From an uncultured Clostridia bacterium (GTDB lineage: Bacteria > Bacillota > Clostridia > TANB77 > CAG-508): 64,000 nt of DNA. Below, in pieces: positions 27,701 through 35,613 of this stretch. The position numbers were made by a program, and so were the translations under genes. The DNA is taken from positions 1 to 64,000 of the forward strand of contig CANPVP010000005.1 of NCBI GenBank assembly GCA_947581825.1. Direction: 5' to 3'. The notes under the pieces were generated by a model, which had not been told where the DNA came from, searched no databases, and was given only the letters and a program-made list of their open reading frames with translations. Each line of letters opens with the position of its first letter. Position 1 is the first letter of the stretch.

Positions 27701-28877
27701 AAAGTACAATGCAAAAGAACTAAGTAAATTACTAGGAATAGATGAAGAAAGCTTAAATCTATTATATGGATTATATAATTCAAAATATATAAATTCTAAT
27801 CAAACAATATCATTAAAGGAGTTTATAGACTTTTTAATAAATGATGTTATGAAAGATGCTGAATATTCAAAAGAGTTTGATGAAGATTCAACAACAAAAA
27901 TAAATGTAATAAGTAATATAATGGATGCAAGTATAAATAAAACAAAATATACAAAAGATGAGTTATTAGCAATTCTAAATAAATTAACAGATTATCTAGA
28001 TGATAAAATGATTTCTTTATTATATATCTACTATGGTAGTGCTAATAATTATGATGATGAATGGACTATGACTATTGAGAAGTTTATAAACTATTTAAAT
28101 GATGAAATTCTAACTGACAATAGATTTGAAGAATTTATAGAAGATGACATGAGAGAAGATATAATAGAAGCAAAAGACACTATAAATGATTCAAAAGAAA
28201 TGCTAATAGGAAATGATTATTCAAGAATAGTTATAAATACAAAATTTGATTTAGAAGGAGAAGAAACCTTTGAATTTGTTCAAGAAATCAAGGACAAAAT
28301 GAACAAAGACATAGAAAAGATATATGTAATAGGAAATTCACCAATGGCATATGAAATGAGTCAAACATTTAATGATGAATTAAATTTTATAACAGTACTT
28401 ACTATGTTACTAATATTTATAGTAGTAGCAATTACTTTTAAATCTATAATAGCACCAGTTATTCTTGTACTTACAATACAATGTGCCGTATTTATGACAA
28501 TGGGAATTTTAGCTTTATCAGGATCAGGAGTATATTTCATAGCAATTCTAATTGTTCAAAGTATACTAATGGGAGCAACAATTGATTATGCAATATTGTA
28601 TACATCTTACTATATAGAAAGTAGAAAGAGTATGAATATTAAAGAAGCGGTAATAAATTCTTATAATAAGTCAATTCATACGATACTAACATCAGCATCA
28701 ATTTTAATAATTGCAACTTTAATAGTAGGACATTTTGCTTCTGCAATAACAGCTAAAATATGTAAAACAATATCAGAAGGAACTATATGTTCAACAATAC
28801 TTATATTAGTACTATTACCAGCAGTAATTGCTGCATGTGATAGGTTAATAATGAGAAAACAAAAAAAGATTAAATGA
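24756..28877 (+). CDS. RND/MMPL family transporter with large repeat-bearing outer loop, 1373 aa
   Basis: Membrane exporter of unknown cargo. One N-terminal helix (aa about 13-32), an extracellular loop, then five helices (about 155-345) with the MMPL/SSD core (ALSMDYSIMLINRYRQERE). A second loop follows (about 350-1205), then the C-terminal helices (about 1210-1365) with the matching ATIDYAILYTSYYIESR. The second loop is extended by about nine tandem helical units of roughly 80 residues (about aa 435-1135), each with a motif like LGIDEESLNLLYGLY and an EFxxF-type helix. The start is GTG 24756 after CGGAGGG. Divergent tetR. Confidence 0.9.
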   Translation: MKKFTDFIVDKRYFILCVFLILTVISAIVSRNVNINYDISKYLPSTSETRIGMDIMEKEFEDKESSFNLMFKGLTEEKKEKIRNELEKVDGVSSVDYEKNEDYNKDDYTLFVVNVDDVEDSKLATQVFEEITEKYKDYDINTSGAIAQRNTPVLPTWIVVLAVGCALVILIIMSESYVEAFLFLFTILMAVLLNSGTNIIFSSVSNITSSISAILQMALSMDYSIMLINRYRQEREKEDNKIVAMKKALYNAFKSISSSSVTTIVGLMALVFMSFKIGRDLGFVLAKGVLFSLICIFFVLPALILMFDKLIEKTKKKSPNIKLDKVGKISFKLRYIAVPVFIIVFIVSFLQRGNLGILYTDSESDNISEVFKENNQIAVIYKNEDEEKVSKYLKDIEEKDKVKEVLAYGNTINQELKFDELNDKLKDLGSDVEIEDYLLQIVYYHYYNPDENNKMTFSDFTKFIKDKVYTDKDLSDKLDDEEKRNIDRLENFTNEELINKKRNSSEISKILEIDKSKVDDILVYYNSKNNNIKISLDDFIKFMNKDVLTNEKYSKKMDKSTKNSLNELSKFTNISTIQKKMTSKEMADLFGIDRKLMESLYTYYISVNKVETKMSLAEFSKFVIEDVLNDSQYKKMFDKDTVNSIKMLNTFSNKNIIEKNKNAKELAELLGIDEESVKQLLFFKYKNTESDTTLGIAEFINNVNYISNNTNYLKDVDLSSIEKLSVFAQNNNNINTTKMDKKTLSSIFDKVSPGLVGNIYLFLGMPDNYTMSPQEFVNLIINNFSKVQNDSSIDEPALKIDPEKLNNLKLLKLVIDDSISSNKEYTATELSSMLNIDKEQMYNLYALIDLVKDNTKNWKSTPNEFVKLILANSENDSIKSSINKETIEKLKLLSNIMESAIKNKTYTYEELSKFIGVDKTSSKNIYALYKAKNVTLKLKPKEFVDFVLKHKNDDTLSKNLDSNTIKSLKLVQSVMNGTINSEKYNAKELSKLLGIDEESLNLLYGLYNSKYINSNQTISLKEFIDFLINDVMKDAEYSKEFDEDSTTKINVISNIMDASINKTKYTKDELLAILNKLTDYLDDKMISLLYIYYGSANNYDDEWTMTIEKFINYLNDEILTDNRFEEFIEDDMREDIIEAKDTINDSKEMLIGNDYSRIVINTKFDLEGEETFEFVQEIKDKMNKDIEKIYVIGNSPMAYEMSQTFNDELNFITVLTMLLIFIVVAITFKSIIAPVILVLTIQCAVFMTMGILALSGSGVYFIAILIVQSILMGATIDYAILYTSYYIESRKSMNIKEAVINSYNKSIHTILTSASILIIATLIVGHFASAITAKICKTISEGTICSTILILVLLPAVIAACDRLIMRKQKKIK

Positions 28878-28918
28878 TAAAATATTGATAAAATAGTCAA
28901 TACATGTTAAAATAACTA

Positions 28919-28950
28919 GATAAAAATTAATTTTATCTAGTTATTTTTTA
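28919..28950 (+). terminator. Terminator of the RND/MMPL gene
   Basis: AACTAGATAAAA (about 28914-28925) pairs with TTTTATCTAGTT (about 28931-28942), followed by ATTTTTTAG. Confidence 0.75.
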
Positions 28951-28957
28951 GTAGAAG

Positions 28958-29974
28958 ATGATAGAATTTACTAACATAAGGGGATTGATAATTATTAGTA
29001 CTTTACAAATGTATATTGAAAATTTAAAAGAATATATAAAACAAAATCCAGAATTATCAGAAGAAGAAATTATTAGATATGTTTATTTAGACTTAGGAAA
29101 GAAATTTTCTTTTGATATTGAGTTCATACCTTTTGGAAATGGGAAGAAAAGGCAAGAAATATATAATCGACCAATAAATGAAACAGAAATAAATGATTGC
29201 ATGGAAAAATGGGTAGGAATTTGTAAGACAATGTCATATGCAATGGAATATATTTTACGAAATGTGGGAATAGAAATAATAACAATAAAAGATTTAGAAG
29301 ATAGAAGAAGAAATTGTCCACATGTATACAACATTATTTATCCTAAGGAAAAAAACAGAAAACCATATATAATTGATTTACAAGATGATGTATATAATAT
29401 ACAATCTCATTCATTTACTCCAAATTTTGGAAAATCACTTGAAGATAATGAGCCACCTGTAATAAGTAGATTAGAACAAGAACAAATGGATAGAAAATTA
29501 GGATATATAGATGACGAAAATTATTATGCAGATGATTACTTATATCTATTAAAATATGATATGGGATTTATTGAAGATTTTGGAGAAAGAGTAAGATTTG
29601 TTTTAGAAAATATAGATATCCATGATAATCCTGACATGGGATATATAGATAGACAATGGCATCATGTAAGCATATTAGAAGCATTATTTCCACCAAAAGA
29701 TTTTGACTATGGTAATGATGGAAGAATTCGTATGGTTGATTGTTATAAAGAAGTTAATAACATTAAGCATTGTATAAATTGTATAGCAGTTCTTACGAAA
29801 AGAGGGACAGAAATATATGTATATAATAAACAAGAATACAGATATAAACCGCTTGAGTTTAAATATTTTATACAAGCTGTACAAAACGGTTTGGTAATAC
29901 ATAATTGTAAAGTGCCAGGGCTAAAAAATGCATTGAGACAGGCAAAAATGGACGATGAACAATTAGGAAAATAA
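28958..29974 (+). CDS. Transglutaminase-like cysteine peptidase-fold protein, 338 aa
   Basis: Cytoplasmic protein (no signal peptide) with what looks like a transglutaminase/papain-like triad: Cys in WVGICKTMSYAMEYILRN (about aa 86-103), His in RNCPHVYNIIYP (about 119-130) and Asp in YIIDLQDDVYNIQ (about 138-150). The C-terminal 150 residues are unrecognised. The start is uncertain: ATG 28958 has only a weak site, and a start near 29009 is possible. Single gene ahead of a lipoprotein gene. The triad assignment is an inference from spacing. Confidence 0.6.
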   Translation: MIEFTNIRGLIIISTLQMYIENLKEYIKQNPELSEEEIIRYVYLDLGKKFSFDIEFIPFGNGKKRQEIYNRPINETEINDCMEKWVGICKTMSYAMEYILRNVGIEIITIKDLEDRRRNCPHVYNIIYPKEKNRKPYIIDLQDDVYNIQSHSFTPNFGKSLEDNEPPVISRLEQEQMDRKLGYIDDENYYADDYLYLLKYDMGFIEDFGERVRFVLENIDIHDNPDMGYIDRQWHHVSILEALFPPKDFDYGNDGRIRMVDCYKEVNNIKHCINCIAVLTKRGTEIYVYNKQEYRYKPLEFKYFIQAVQNGLVIHNCKVPGLKNALRQAKMDDEQLGK

Positions 29975-30053
29975 TAAAAAAATAAAAAATTTAAAAAAAT
30001 ATAGAATATATTTTTTATTAATGCTATAATACTTTTCAAAGGGAGGAGAGAAA

Positions 30054-30632
30054 ATGAAAAGAAAACAATTATTACAAGTATTTTTGGTTATATTATGCTT
30101 AGTTTTAGGTATGGTAAGTCTAGCAGGATGTGGAACAAAACAAGAAAGTCAAAATATTGAGGAAGAACAAAAAGTGCCAGAAGAAATTTCGAAAGCATTT
30201 GAATATATTAAGGAGATAGAATTAACAAGTAAAGTAGAAGATATTAACAAAAAAGTAGGAATAGAAGCTACTGAGGAAGAAGATGATGATGATATTAAGT
30301 ATACTTGGAAATTATCTGATAATGCTAGCTTAATTGCTACAATTAAGGAAGAAGGAGAAATTTATAGTTTAGCAGTTGAAGTTAAAGAAGATTATTTAAA
30401 AAATGCAAATGTAGATTTCTCAAAGTATAGCGAAATTAGTTCAGTATTAAAAGAAGGAGATACAATAACATATGACCAAGTTAAGGAAAAGCTTGGAGGA
30501 ACAGAAGGTAATATGATTGAAAAAAATTCAACAACTACTGTATATGAATGGGTAAACAATGAAGGAGGATTTTTAAAAGCAACATTCTCAAATTCAAATG
30601 GTAGATGTACATTAGTAAGTGGAAGATTCTAA
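30054..30632 (+). CDS. Lipoprotein with BLIP/DUF3862-like domains, 192 aa
   Basis: A signal peptide ends in lipobox SLAGC (Cys at aa 24), so it is lipid-anchored outside the cell. After an acidic linker there are two similar small domains; the second reads KEGDTITYDQVKEKLGG...TVYEWVNNEGGFLKATFSN, the BamE/BLIP-like pattern of DUF3862 proteins, which bind protein partners. Its own promoter lies about 30025. GGGAGGAG precedes ATG 30054. Function unknown; possibly a scaffold or inhibitor at the cell surface. Confidence 0.75.
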   Translation: MKRKQLLQVFLVILCLVLGMVSLAGCGTKQESQNIEEEQKVPEEISKAFEYIKEIELTSKVEDINKKVGIEATEEEDDDDIKYTWKLSDNASLIATIKEEGEIYSLAVEVKEDYLKNANVDFSKYSEISSVLKEGDTITYDQVKEKLGGTEGNMIEKNSTTTVYEWVNNEGGFLKATFSNSNGRCTLVSGRF

Positions 30633-30662
30633 AATAAAAGAGTAATTTATTTATCAGGAGCT

Positions 30663-30691
30663 TTGACAAAATAAAATGATTTTGCTAAAAT
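30663..30691 (+). promoter_or_regulatory. Promoter of the 30.7-kb leader RNA
   Basis: TTGACA (30663-30668), 17-nt spacer, TAAAAT (30686-30691). It starts a leader of roughly 130 nt before the DUF2798 gene. Confidence 0.7.
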
Positions 30692-30719
30692 ATTAGATAT
30701 AAAAATATTTAAAAAAGAT

Positions 30720-30826
30720 GACACATGTAGTGCTTAAGCACATAAATCTGATTACGGAACTTTTTATAAAGCGATATAGTTAGATTTGTTGCAAATAGTA
30801 ACTATGTGTGTTTTTGCTTTTTTTAG
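30720..30826 (+). ncRNA. Structured leader RNA (unknown class) before DUF2798 gene
   Basis: Closing stem ACACATGTAGT (30721) with ACTATGTGTGT (about 30801), then T-runs GTGTTTTTGCTTTTTTT. Inside are a perfect GTGC-TTAA-GCAC hairpin (about 30730-30741) and AAATCT (about 30744) with AGATTT (30782-30787) enclosing TACGGAAC...AAAGCG. It looks like a multi-helix junction whose closing stem is also a terminator, the design of a terminating riboswitch. I could not match it to a known riboswitch class. Confidence 0.5.
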
Positions 30827-30843
30827 AAAGGAGAAAAGAAAAA

Positions 30844-31434
30844 ATGCCACAAAACAAATTTCAAAAGTTAATGTTTGCTTTAATTACAGTTATAATAACA
30901 GTGCATGCCTATGTTTTCTTTAGCTTATATGTTGTTAATGGGAATACTTTGATGGCTATTAATGAAGAAACAAGTGTAATATCTGCAATAAATAAACAAG
31001 GCGGAGTTATGATGTGTGGTCAAATGCTACCAATATGGGCTATAATTTTAGTTGAATTTTGTTTAGCTTATAGCTTAGAAATATTTGTAGGACAGCCATT
31101 ATCATTCAAATTTGCTTCAAAAGTATTTGATATGAAAACAACTCATCCAGTTTTATTTGAAACTGCAATTATATGTGCAACAGTTGGAATAATGTGTCCT
31201 GCAATGAGTTTTATAGCAGCATTTTTATATTATCCTTATTATATGGGATTTAATATATTTACAGTACTTGCAAACTGGCTAAAATTAATGTGCTTTAATT
31301 TCCCATTTGCATACTTTACACAATTATTCTTTATTCAACCAACGGTTAGAACAATATTTAAGATGATATTTGTTAGAAATAAAAACAACAATAGTGCAAT
31401 GAACAAAGAAAAAGAATTAGCAAGTGTAAGATAA
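30844..31434 (+). CDS. DUF2798-like membrane protein, 196 aa
   Basis: Four predicted membrane helices: LMFALITVIITVHAYVFFSLYVV, MLPIWAIILVEFCLAYSLEIFV, the FETAIICATVGIMCPAMSFIAA segment and NWLKLMCFNFPFAYFTQLFFI; the paired-helix pattern and xFPxAxxxQ motif are those of DUF2798. The start is ATG 30844 after GAAAGGAG; the ATG at 30808 lies in the leader T-tract. The upstream structured RNA suggests ligand- or stress-dependent expression. Function unknown. Confidence 0.75.
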   Translation: MPQNKFQKLMFALITVIITVHAYVFFSLYVVNGNTLMAINEETSVISAINKQGGVMMCGQMLPIWAIILVEFCLAYSLEIFVGQPLSFKFASKVFDMKTTHPVLFETAIICATVGIMCPAMSFIAAFLYYPYYMGFNIFTVLANWLKLMCFNFPFAYFTQLFFIQPTVRTIFKMIFVRNKNNNSAMNKEKELASVR

Positions 31435-31469
31435 AACATTACAGAAAAAAATAAAAAAATACTTACATA

Positions 31470-31580
31470 AATTTTTAATTTGTGTTATAATTACAAAAGG
31501 TTAATAAGAAATATTTTAAATAGTGTGTAGTCTTTTAAAGGCGTAAGTCCAGCTTTTAAAAGATTGTGTACTATTTTTTT
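31470..31580 (+). ncRNA. Leader hairpin/attenuator before 31610 operon
   Basis: Promoter TTACAT-N17-TATAAT at about 31463-31491, then one long hairpin: AAATAGT (31518-31524) with ACTATTT (31570-31576), a symmetric GTGT/GTGT internal loop, an upper stem AGTCTTTTAAA/TTTTAAAAGATT and apical loop GGCGTAAGTCCAGC, followed by eight T. It may be an attenuator or a short terminated RNA. Confidence 0.5.
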
Positions 31581-31609
31581 TTATGCAATATAAATAAGGA
31601 GGTTATTTT

Positions 31610-31807
31610 ATGTCTGAAAAAAATATAAGTGATATAGTTAAAAATAAAGCAGTATTAGAACAGTTAAATCATTTGGAGATAAATACATTAGAAGAATTGT
31701 GTAGTTATTCGCCAAAAAGATTAACTGAAAAAGGAATTGCTAATCTATATGTTAAAGATATTGTTATAGCTCTACAATGTGAGGGACTAGATTTAAGTAA
31801 AAAGTAA
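31610..31807 (+). CDS. Small helix-hairpin-helix protein resembling RNA polymerase alpha CTD, 65 aa
   Basis: The sequence VLEQLNHLEINTLEELCSYS followed by GIANLYVKDIVIALQCEGLDL matches the helix-hairpin-helix pattern of the alpha subunit C-terminal domain, here as a free-standing 65-residue protein. It might bind DNA or polymerase. AAGGAGG precedes ATG 31610. It follows a hairpin leader and is 20 nt ahead of an 86-aa phage-type small protein, so the two form an operon possibly left from a prophage or plasmid. Confidence 0.6.
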   Translation: MSEKNISDIVKNKAVLEQLNHLEINTLEELCSYSPKRLTEKGIANLYVKDIVIALQCEGLDLSKK

Positions 31808-31827
31808 GCAAAGGTGGTGTTAAAATT

Positions 31828-32088
31828 ATGGAAAAGATAAATGAAAAATATTATCTTGGAAGTAATAAAAATACATTTATTTTATATGAAAAGAAAATTT
31901 CTTCAACAGGAAAAGAAAACTTTAAAAATGTAGGTTATATATCATCATTGGATGCAGTTTATAGTACTATTATAGAAAGAGAGATAAAATCGGATTTATC
32001 TATTATAAATAATATAGAAATTATAAAAAATATGATAAAGGAATTAAAAGAGTTTACTATAAAATATGTTGAAGGAGATAAGAGTTAA
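31828..32088 (+). CDS. Small phage-type protein, 86 aa
   Basis: Unassigned; the pattern YYLGSNKNTFILYEKK...NVGYISSLDAVYSTIIEREI...KNMIKELKEFTIKY resembles small proteins common in Firmicutes phages and plasmids (DUF5405-like). It has no membrane segment. GGTGGTG precedes ATG 31828. Cotranscribed with the alpha-CTD-like protein. The family link is from memory of pattern and weak. Confidence 0.5.
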   Translation: MEKINEKYYLGSNKNTFILYEKKISSTGKENFKNVGYISSLDAVYSTIIEREIKSDLSIINNIEIIKNMIKELKEFTIKYVEGDKS

Positions 32089-32163
32089 TATAAATGATAT
32101 AGTGTTCCACAAAATGTATGTGGTTAAAGAAATATATAATGATAAATAATCAATGAGTAGCTT

Positions 32164-32212
32164 AAAATGTGTAAATCCAATTGATTCTGGATTTGCATAT
32201 TTTTTTGTTTTA
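32164..32212 (+). terminator. Leader terminator before MATE gene
   Basis: GTAAATCC (about 32170-32177) pairs with GGATTTGC (about 32189-32196) followed by ATATTTTTTTG. It ends about 20 nt before the MATE gene. A second small hairpin CCAC/GTGG lies at about 32106-32124, so the 130-nt leader may be regulatory. Confidence 0.6.
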
Positions 32213-32234
32213 AATTAAGGAGGAAATGATTTTT

Positions 32235-33620
32235 ATGAATGAACAAAGAACAAATAAAATGGCAAGTACGCCAATGAAAGAATTGTTTTGGAAAATGGGA
32301 TTACCAATGATAATATCAATGGTATTACAAGCTTTATACAACGTTATAGATAGTATATTTGTAACTAACATGGGCGAACAGGGGGCTATTGCAAATCAAG
32401 CTTTAACTATTGCTTTCCCTATACAAATACTTATTATAGCAGTAGGAGTTGGAACAGGAGTAGGACTAAATGCACTTCTTTCAAAAAGTTTAGGAGAGAA
32501 AAACACAGAAAAAGTAAACAAAGTTGCAGGAAATGGAATATTTTTAAGTATATGTTTGTATATAATTTTCTTACTATTTGGAGCTTTTGAATCAAAATGG
32601 TTTATTTCACTTTTTGCGGGTGGAAACGAACAAGTTATATCTATGGGAACAATATATTTGCAAATATGTTGCTGTTTATCGGTAGGTGCGATTGGATTTA
32701 CAGTATATGAGAGATTTTTGCAAAGTACAGGAAAAACATTGCTTTCAACAATAGCACAAATATTAGGAGCTGTAACAAATATAATTTTAGATTATGTATT
32801 TATTTATCCATTAAACATGGGTGTAGCTGGTGCCGCTTGGGCAACTGTTATAGGTCAAATTATTTCATTATTAGTTGCTATGATATTTCACTATAAATTA
32901 AATAAAGAAATAAATGGAAATCCAAAATATATTAAACCAGAATTAAGCTTAATAAAAGCAATTTATAATATAGGAATTTCAGCAGCAATTATGCAGGGGT
33001 TACTTTCAGTTATGATGGCAGGGATGAATGCTATTCTTGGAATGTCAAAAGCTAATCCTATAATATTAGTAGGTTCATTTGGAATATATTATAAAATACA
33101 GCAAATTGTATTATTTTCAGCATTTGGTTTATCTAATACTATAATTTCAATTTTATCATTTAATTATGGTATGAAAGATAAAGAAAGAATAAATGCTTGT
33201 ATTAAATATGGAATTATTGATACAGCTATTGTAACTTTAATATTAACTTTTATTTTTGAATTGCTAGCAAAACCAATTTCAAGTTTATTTGGTCTTACTG
33301 GTGGAAACACAACAGAGATAATAGGCATATGTACAACGGCTTTAAGAATAGCAAGTATAGGTTATATATTTATGGGATTTTCAGTTGCAGTACAAGGTGT
33401 GTTACAATCAATTGGATATGCTATAAGACCTTTGATAATATCTTTATTAAGATTAGTGGTATTTGTATTCCCAATAGCATATTTATTTACTTTATCTAAC
33501 AATGTAACAAATGTTGTCTGGTGGACTTTACCAATAGCAGAAATTTTAACAGCAGTAATTTCAGTATTTATATTAAAAAAATCTTACAAAGAAAAGATAG
33601 AATCAATACAGCAAATTTAA
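32235..33620 (+). CDS. MATE family efflux transporter, 461 aa
   Basis: Twelve-helix Na+ or H+ driven multidrug/organic cation exporter. It begins STPMKELFWKMGLPMIISMVLQALYNVIDSIFV, the usual MATE N-terminus with the conserved first helix and P-x2-x-x motif, and has two similar halves joined near KYIKPELSLIKAIYN (about aa 235). The start is ATG 32235, 11 nt from AAGGAGG; ATG 32226 is too close to it. A terminator in the leader may regulate it. Repeat R2 and MITE M1 follow the stop. Confidence 0.92.
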   Translation: MNEQRTNKMASTPMKELFWKMGLPMIISMVLQALYNVIDSIFVTNMGEQGAIANQALTIAFPIQILIIAVGVGTGVGLNALLSKSLGEKNTEKVNKVAGNGIFLSICLYIIFLLFGAFESKWFISLFAGGNEQVISMGTIYLQICCCLSVGAIGFTVYERFLQSTGKTLLSTIAQILGAVTNIILDYVFIYPLNMGVAGAAWATVIGQIISLLVAMIFHYKLNKEINGNPKYIKPELSLIKAIYNIGISAAIMQGLLSVMMAGMNAILGMSKANPIILVGSFGIYYKIQQIVLFSAFGLSNTIISILSFNYGMKDKERINACIKYGIIDTAIVTLILTFIFELLAKPISSLFGLTGGNTTEIIGICTTALRIASIGYIFMGFSVAVQGVLQSIGYAIRPLIISLLRLVVFVFPIAYLFTLSNNVTNVVWWTLPIAEILTAVISVFILKKSYKEKIESIQQI

Positions 33621-33630
33621 GTATTATGAA

Positions 33631-33690
33631 AGCAAGTCGTTTTATTTACAAGCACTTGCTTTTTTGTTATACTTTAATAGAATAAATAAA
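33631..33690 (+). repeat. Terminator-promoter repeat R2
   Basis: Hairpin AGCAAGT (33631-33637) with ACTTGCT (33654-33660), then TTTTTT. TTTACA (33645-33650) inside the hairpin and TATACT (33668-33673) after it form a promoter with a 17-nt spacer. The family tail is GCTATACTTTAA-like. Confidence 0.75.
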
Positions 33691-33691
33691 T

Positions 33692-33910
33692 GTTTTATTA
33701 AGTTAAAGTTGTTCACTGTGATTTTGTTTCAATTTTCATCGCAACGCTCCAACTGCGCAGAGTATGTATTTAAAAATTTTCTTGCGAAAATTTTCTAAAC
33801 ATCCTCTAAGCTTGTCGGTCTCCACCCGTAACTTGCTCGAAAATTGAATTCAAAATCACCTCGCGCTACTCTACTTATAAAAAGAATTACTCAGATAAAT
33901 TGTAATTTTT
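33692..33910 (+). repeat. Palindromic MITE-like repeat, copy M1
   Basis: About 215 bp that folds back on itself: GTGATTTTGTTTCAATTTTC near the left end matches the inverse of GAAAATTGAATTCAAAATCAC near the right end in most positions, and an inner AAATTTTC-TTGC-GAAAATTTT hairpin sits at its centre. No coding capacity. Same orientation as M3, opposite to M2. Confidence 0.7.
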
Positions 33911-33933
33911 TGTTCAGATTGGAGGAAAAATAA

Positions 33934-34488
33934 ATGTCTGAAAAAGATAAAATGTTAGCAGGAGAAATATATGATGCTAATTATGATAAAGAATTAATAA
34001 AAGAAAGATTTAAAGTTAAAGATAAGTGCTTTGAGTATAATAATGTAAAACCATCTAACATAGAAGAAAGAAACAAAATAATGAATGAAATATTAGGAAA
34101 ACATAAAAATAGTTTTTATATTGAGCCACCTTTTTACTGTGATTATGGATATAATATTGAAGTAGGAGAGAACTTTTATTCTAATCACAATTTAGTAATA
34201 TTAGATGGAAATAAAGTTACTTTTGGGGATAATGTTTTTGTAGCACCTAATTGTGGATTTTATACAGCAGGACATCCATTGGATTATGAAAGGAGAAATA
34301 AGGGATTAGAATATGCTAAACCTATAAAAGTAGGAAATAATGTATGGATAGGTGGAAATGTTGTTGTACTTCCTGGAGTAACTATTGGAGATAATGTAGT
34401 AATAGGTGCTGGAAGTGTAGTAAATAAAGATATACCATCAAATGTGGTAGCAGTGGGAAATCCTTGTAAGGTCATAAAAAAATTATAA
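33934..34488 (+). CDS. maa: Maltose/galactoside-type O-acetyltransferase, 184 aa
   Basis: Acetyl-CoA dependent sugar acetyltransferase of the LacA/Maa type with a left-handed beta-helix. N-terminal MLAGEIYDANYDKEL matches the Mac domain; hexapeptide turns run from YCDYGYNIEVGENFYSNHN to VTIGDNVVIGAGSVV. The catalytic histidine is in FYTAGHPLDYERR (about aa 114), and the C-terminus ends VVAVGNPCKVIKKL. GGAGG precedes ATG 33934. It stands between MITE M1 and a partial MITE copy, transcribed from repeat R2 or a weak local promoter. Confidence 0.92.
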   Translation: MSEKDKMLAGEIYDANYDKELIKERFKVKDKCFEYNNVKPSNIEERNKIMNEILGKHKNSFYIEPPFYCDYGYNIEVGENFYSNHNLVILDGNKVTFGDNVFVAPNCGFYTAGHPLDYERRNKGLEYAKPIKVGNNVWIGGNVVVLPGVTIGDNVVIGAGSVVNKDIPSNVVAVGNPCKVIKKL

Positions 34489-34521
34489 CGAGAATTTACA
34501 AGTTTCTCTTAAATGTTTTTT

Positions 34522-34567
34522 TAGTTAAAGTCGCTCACTGTGATTTTGTTTCAATTTTCATCGATAA
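34522..34567 (+). repeat. Partial MITE copy
   Basis: AGTTAAAGTCGCTCACTGTG and the following TTTTGTTTCAATTTTCATCG equal the left end of M1, then the similarity stops abruptly at about 34566. Confidence 0.65.
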
Positions 34568-34723
34568 ATTATATTTTGGTGAACGGAATATCAGATATAG
34601 AAGTCTAATAATTAAAGAGGTAGTTATTTGTTAAAAAATCAATCAAACATCTAGTTCTTAAGGATTCAATGAGAAAATGAAAAAAATGAGCAAAATTTAT
34701 ATTTATAGAGAGGGGAATTTTTA

Positions 34724-35578
34724 ATGAAAAAAAGTGTAAAAATTTTAATTATAGTATTATGTTTGATAATTGTTGGACTAGTAACGTTTATTGTAGTGGA
34801 CAAAGTTATTAATAAAAAAGTAGAAACACCACAGTCTAATGATGAAAAAATAGTAAATAAAACAAGTAATACTAATAAAACTGATAATAGTACATCTAAT
34901 GAATCTAATAATAATTCTTCAATTCCAGAAGATAAAAAAGATAACCTAGAAAATAGTAATACATTGCAGAATCCAATAGCAGTTCAGAATGACAACGATT
35001 CTTTAAATATTAAGGATTCTGAATATGCTAAAGAATATATAAAAATTATTGATAATATTGAAAAAGATAAAGATTCTGATGATATTACATGTGATTTAAT
35101 CTATTTTAATAATGATAATATTCCAGATTTAGTAATTGGTAATCCTGGATATTGGGTTAGTCTTTATATATATGAAGATGGAAATGTATATAATCTAATT
35201 GATGATTGGGCATATGGTGTAATGGGAAATGCTGGATATTCATATATAGAGAAGAAAGGAATTATATTAAATCATAATTCTGACTTCGCTGGAGCAATTA
35301 GTATAGATTCTATATTGATACTAAATTCAAAAAATGAATTTGATGGATTACATAATATAAGCAAAGGAGCAGATATAGAAAAGACAGATCCAATGTATGA
35401 AGATGTACAAAAGACACTAGCTGAGACAGAAGGTTATAGTTATAATGAAGAGACGATAAGTGAACAAGAATATAATGATAAGTTAAAGGAGCTTTCAATA
35501 AACCCTAACGACTATAGTGCTTCTAAAATATTAGAAGGAAGTCAAACTACTGCAGAGTTGAAAAAACAATTACAGTAA
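34724..35578 (+). CDS. Membrane-anchored extracellular protein, 284 aa
   Basis: An N-terminal anchor (ILIIVLCLIIVGLVTFIVVDKV, aa about 7-28) is followed by a low-complexity Asn/Ser/Thr linker to about aa 85, then an extracellular domain of about 190 residues with CDLIYFNNDNIPDLVIGNPGYWVSLYIYEDG, resembling FG-GAP/VCBS-like secreted domains of Clostridia. The anchor and linker are nearly the same as in the RsiV-like protein at 60221, so a shared display module carries different heads. GAGGGG precedes ATG 34724. Function unknown. Confidence 0.7.
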   Translation: MKKSVKILIIVLCLIIVGLVTFIVVDKVINKKVETPQSNDEKIVNKTSNTNKTDNSTSNESNNNSSIPEDKKDNLENSNTLQNPIAVQNDNDSLNIKDSEYAKEYIKIIDNIEKDKDSDDITCDLIYFNNDNIPDLVIGNPGYWVSLYIYEDGNVYNLIDDWAYGVMGNAGYSYIEKKGIILNHNSDFAGAISIDSILILNSKNEFDGLHNISKGADIEKTDPMYEDVQKTLAETEGYSYNEETISEQEYNDKLKELSINPNDYSASKILEGSQTTAELKKQLQ

Positions 35579-35613
35579 AAGTATCAAAATGATTAATAAT
35601 TGCAGTTTATGTG

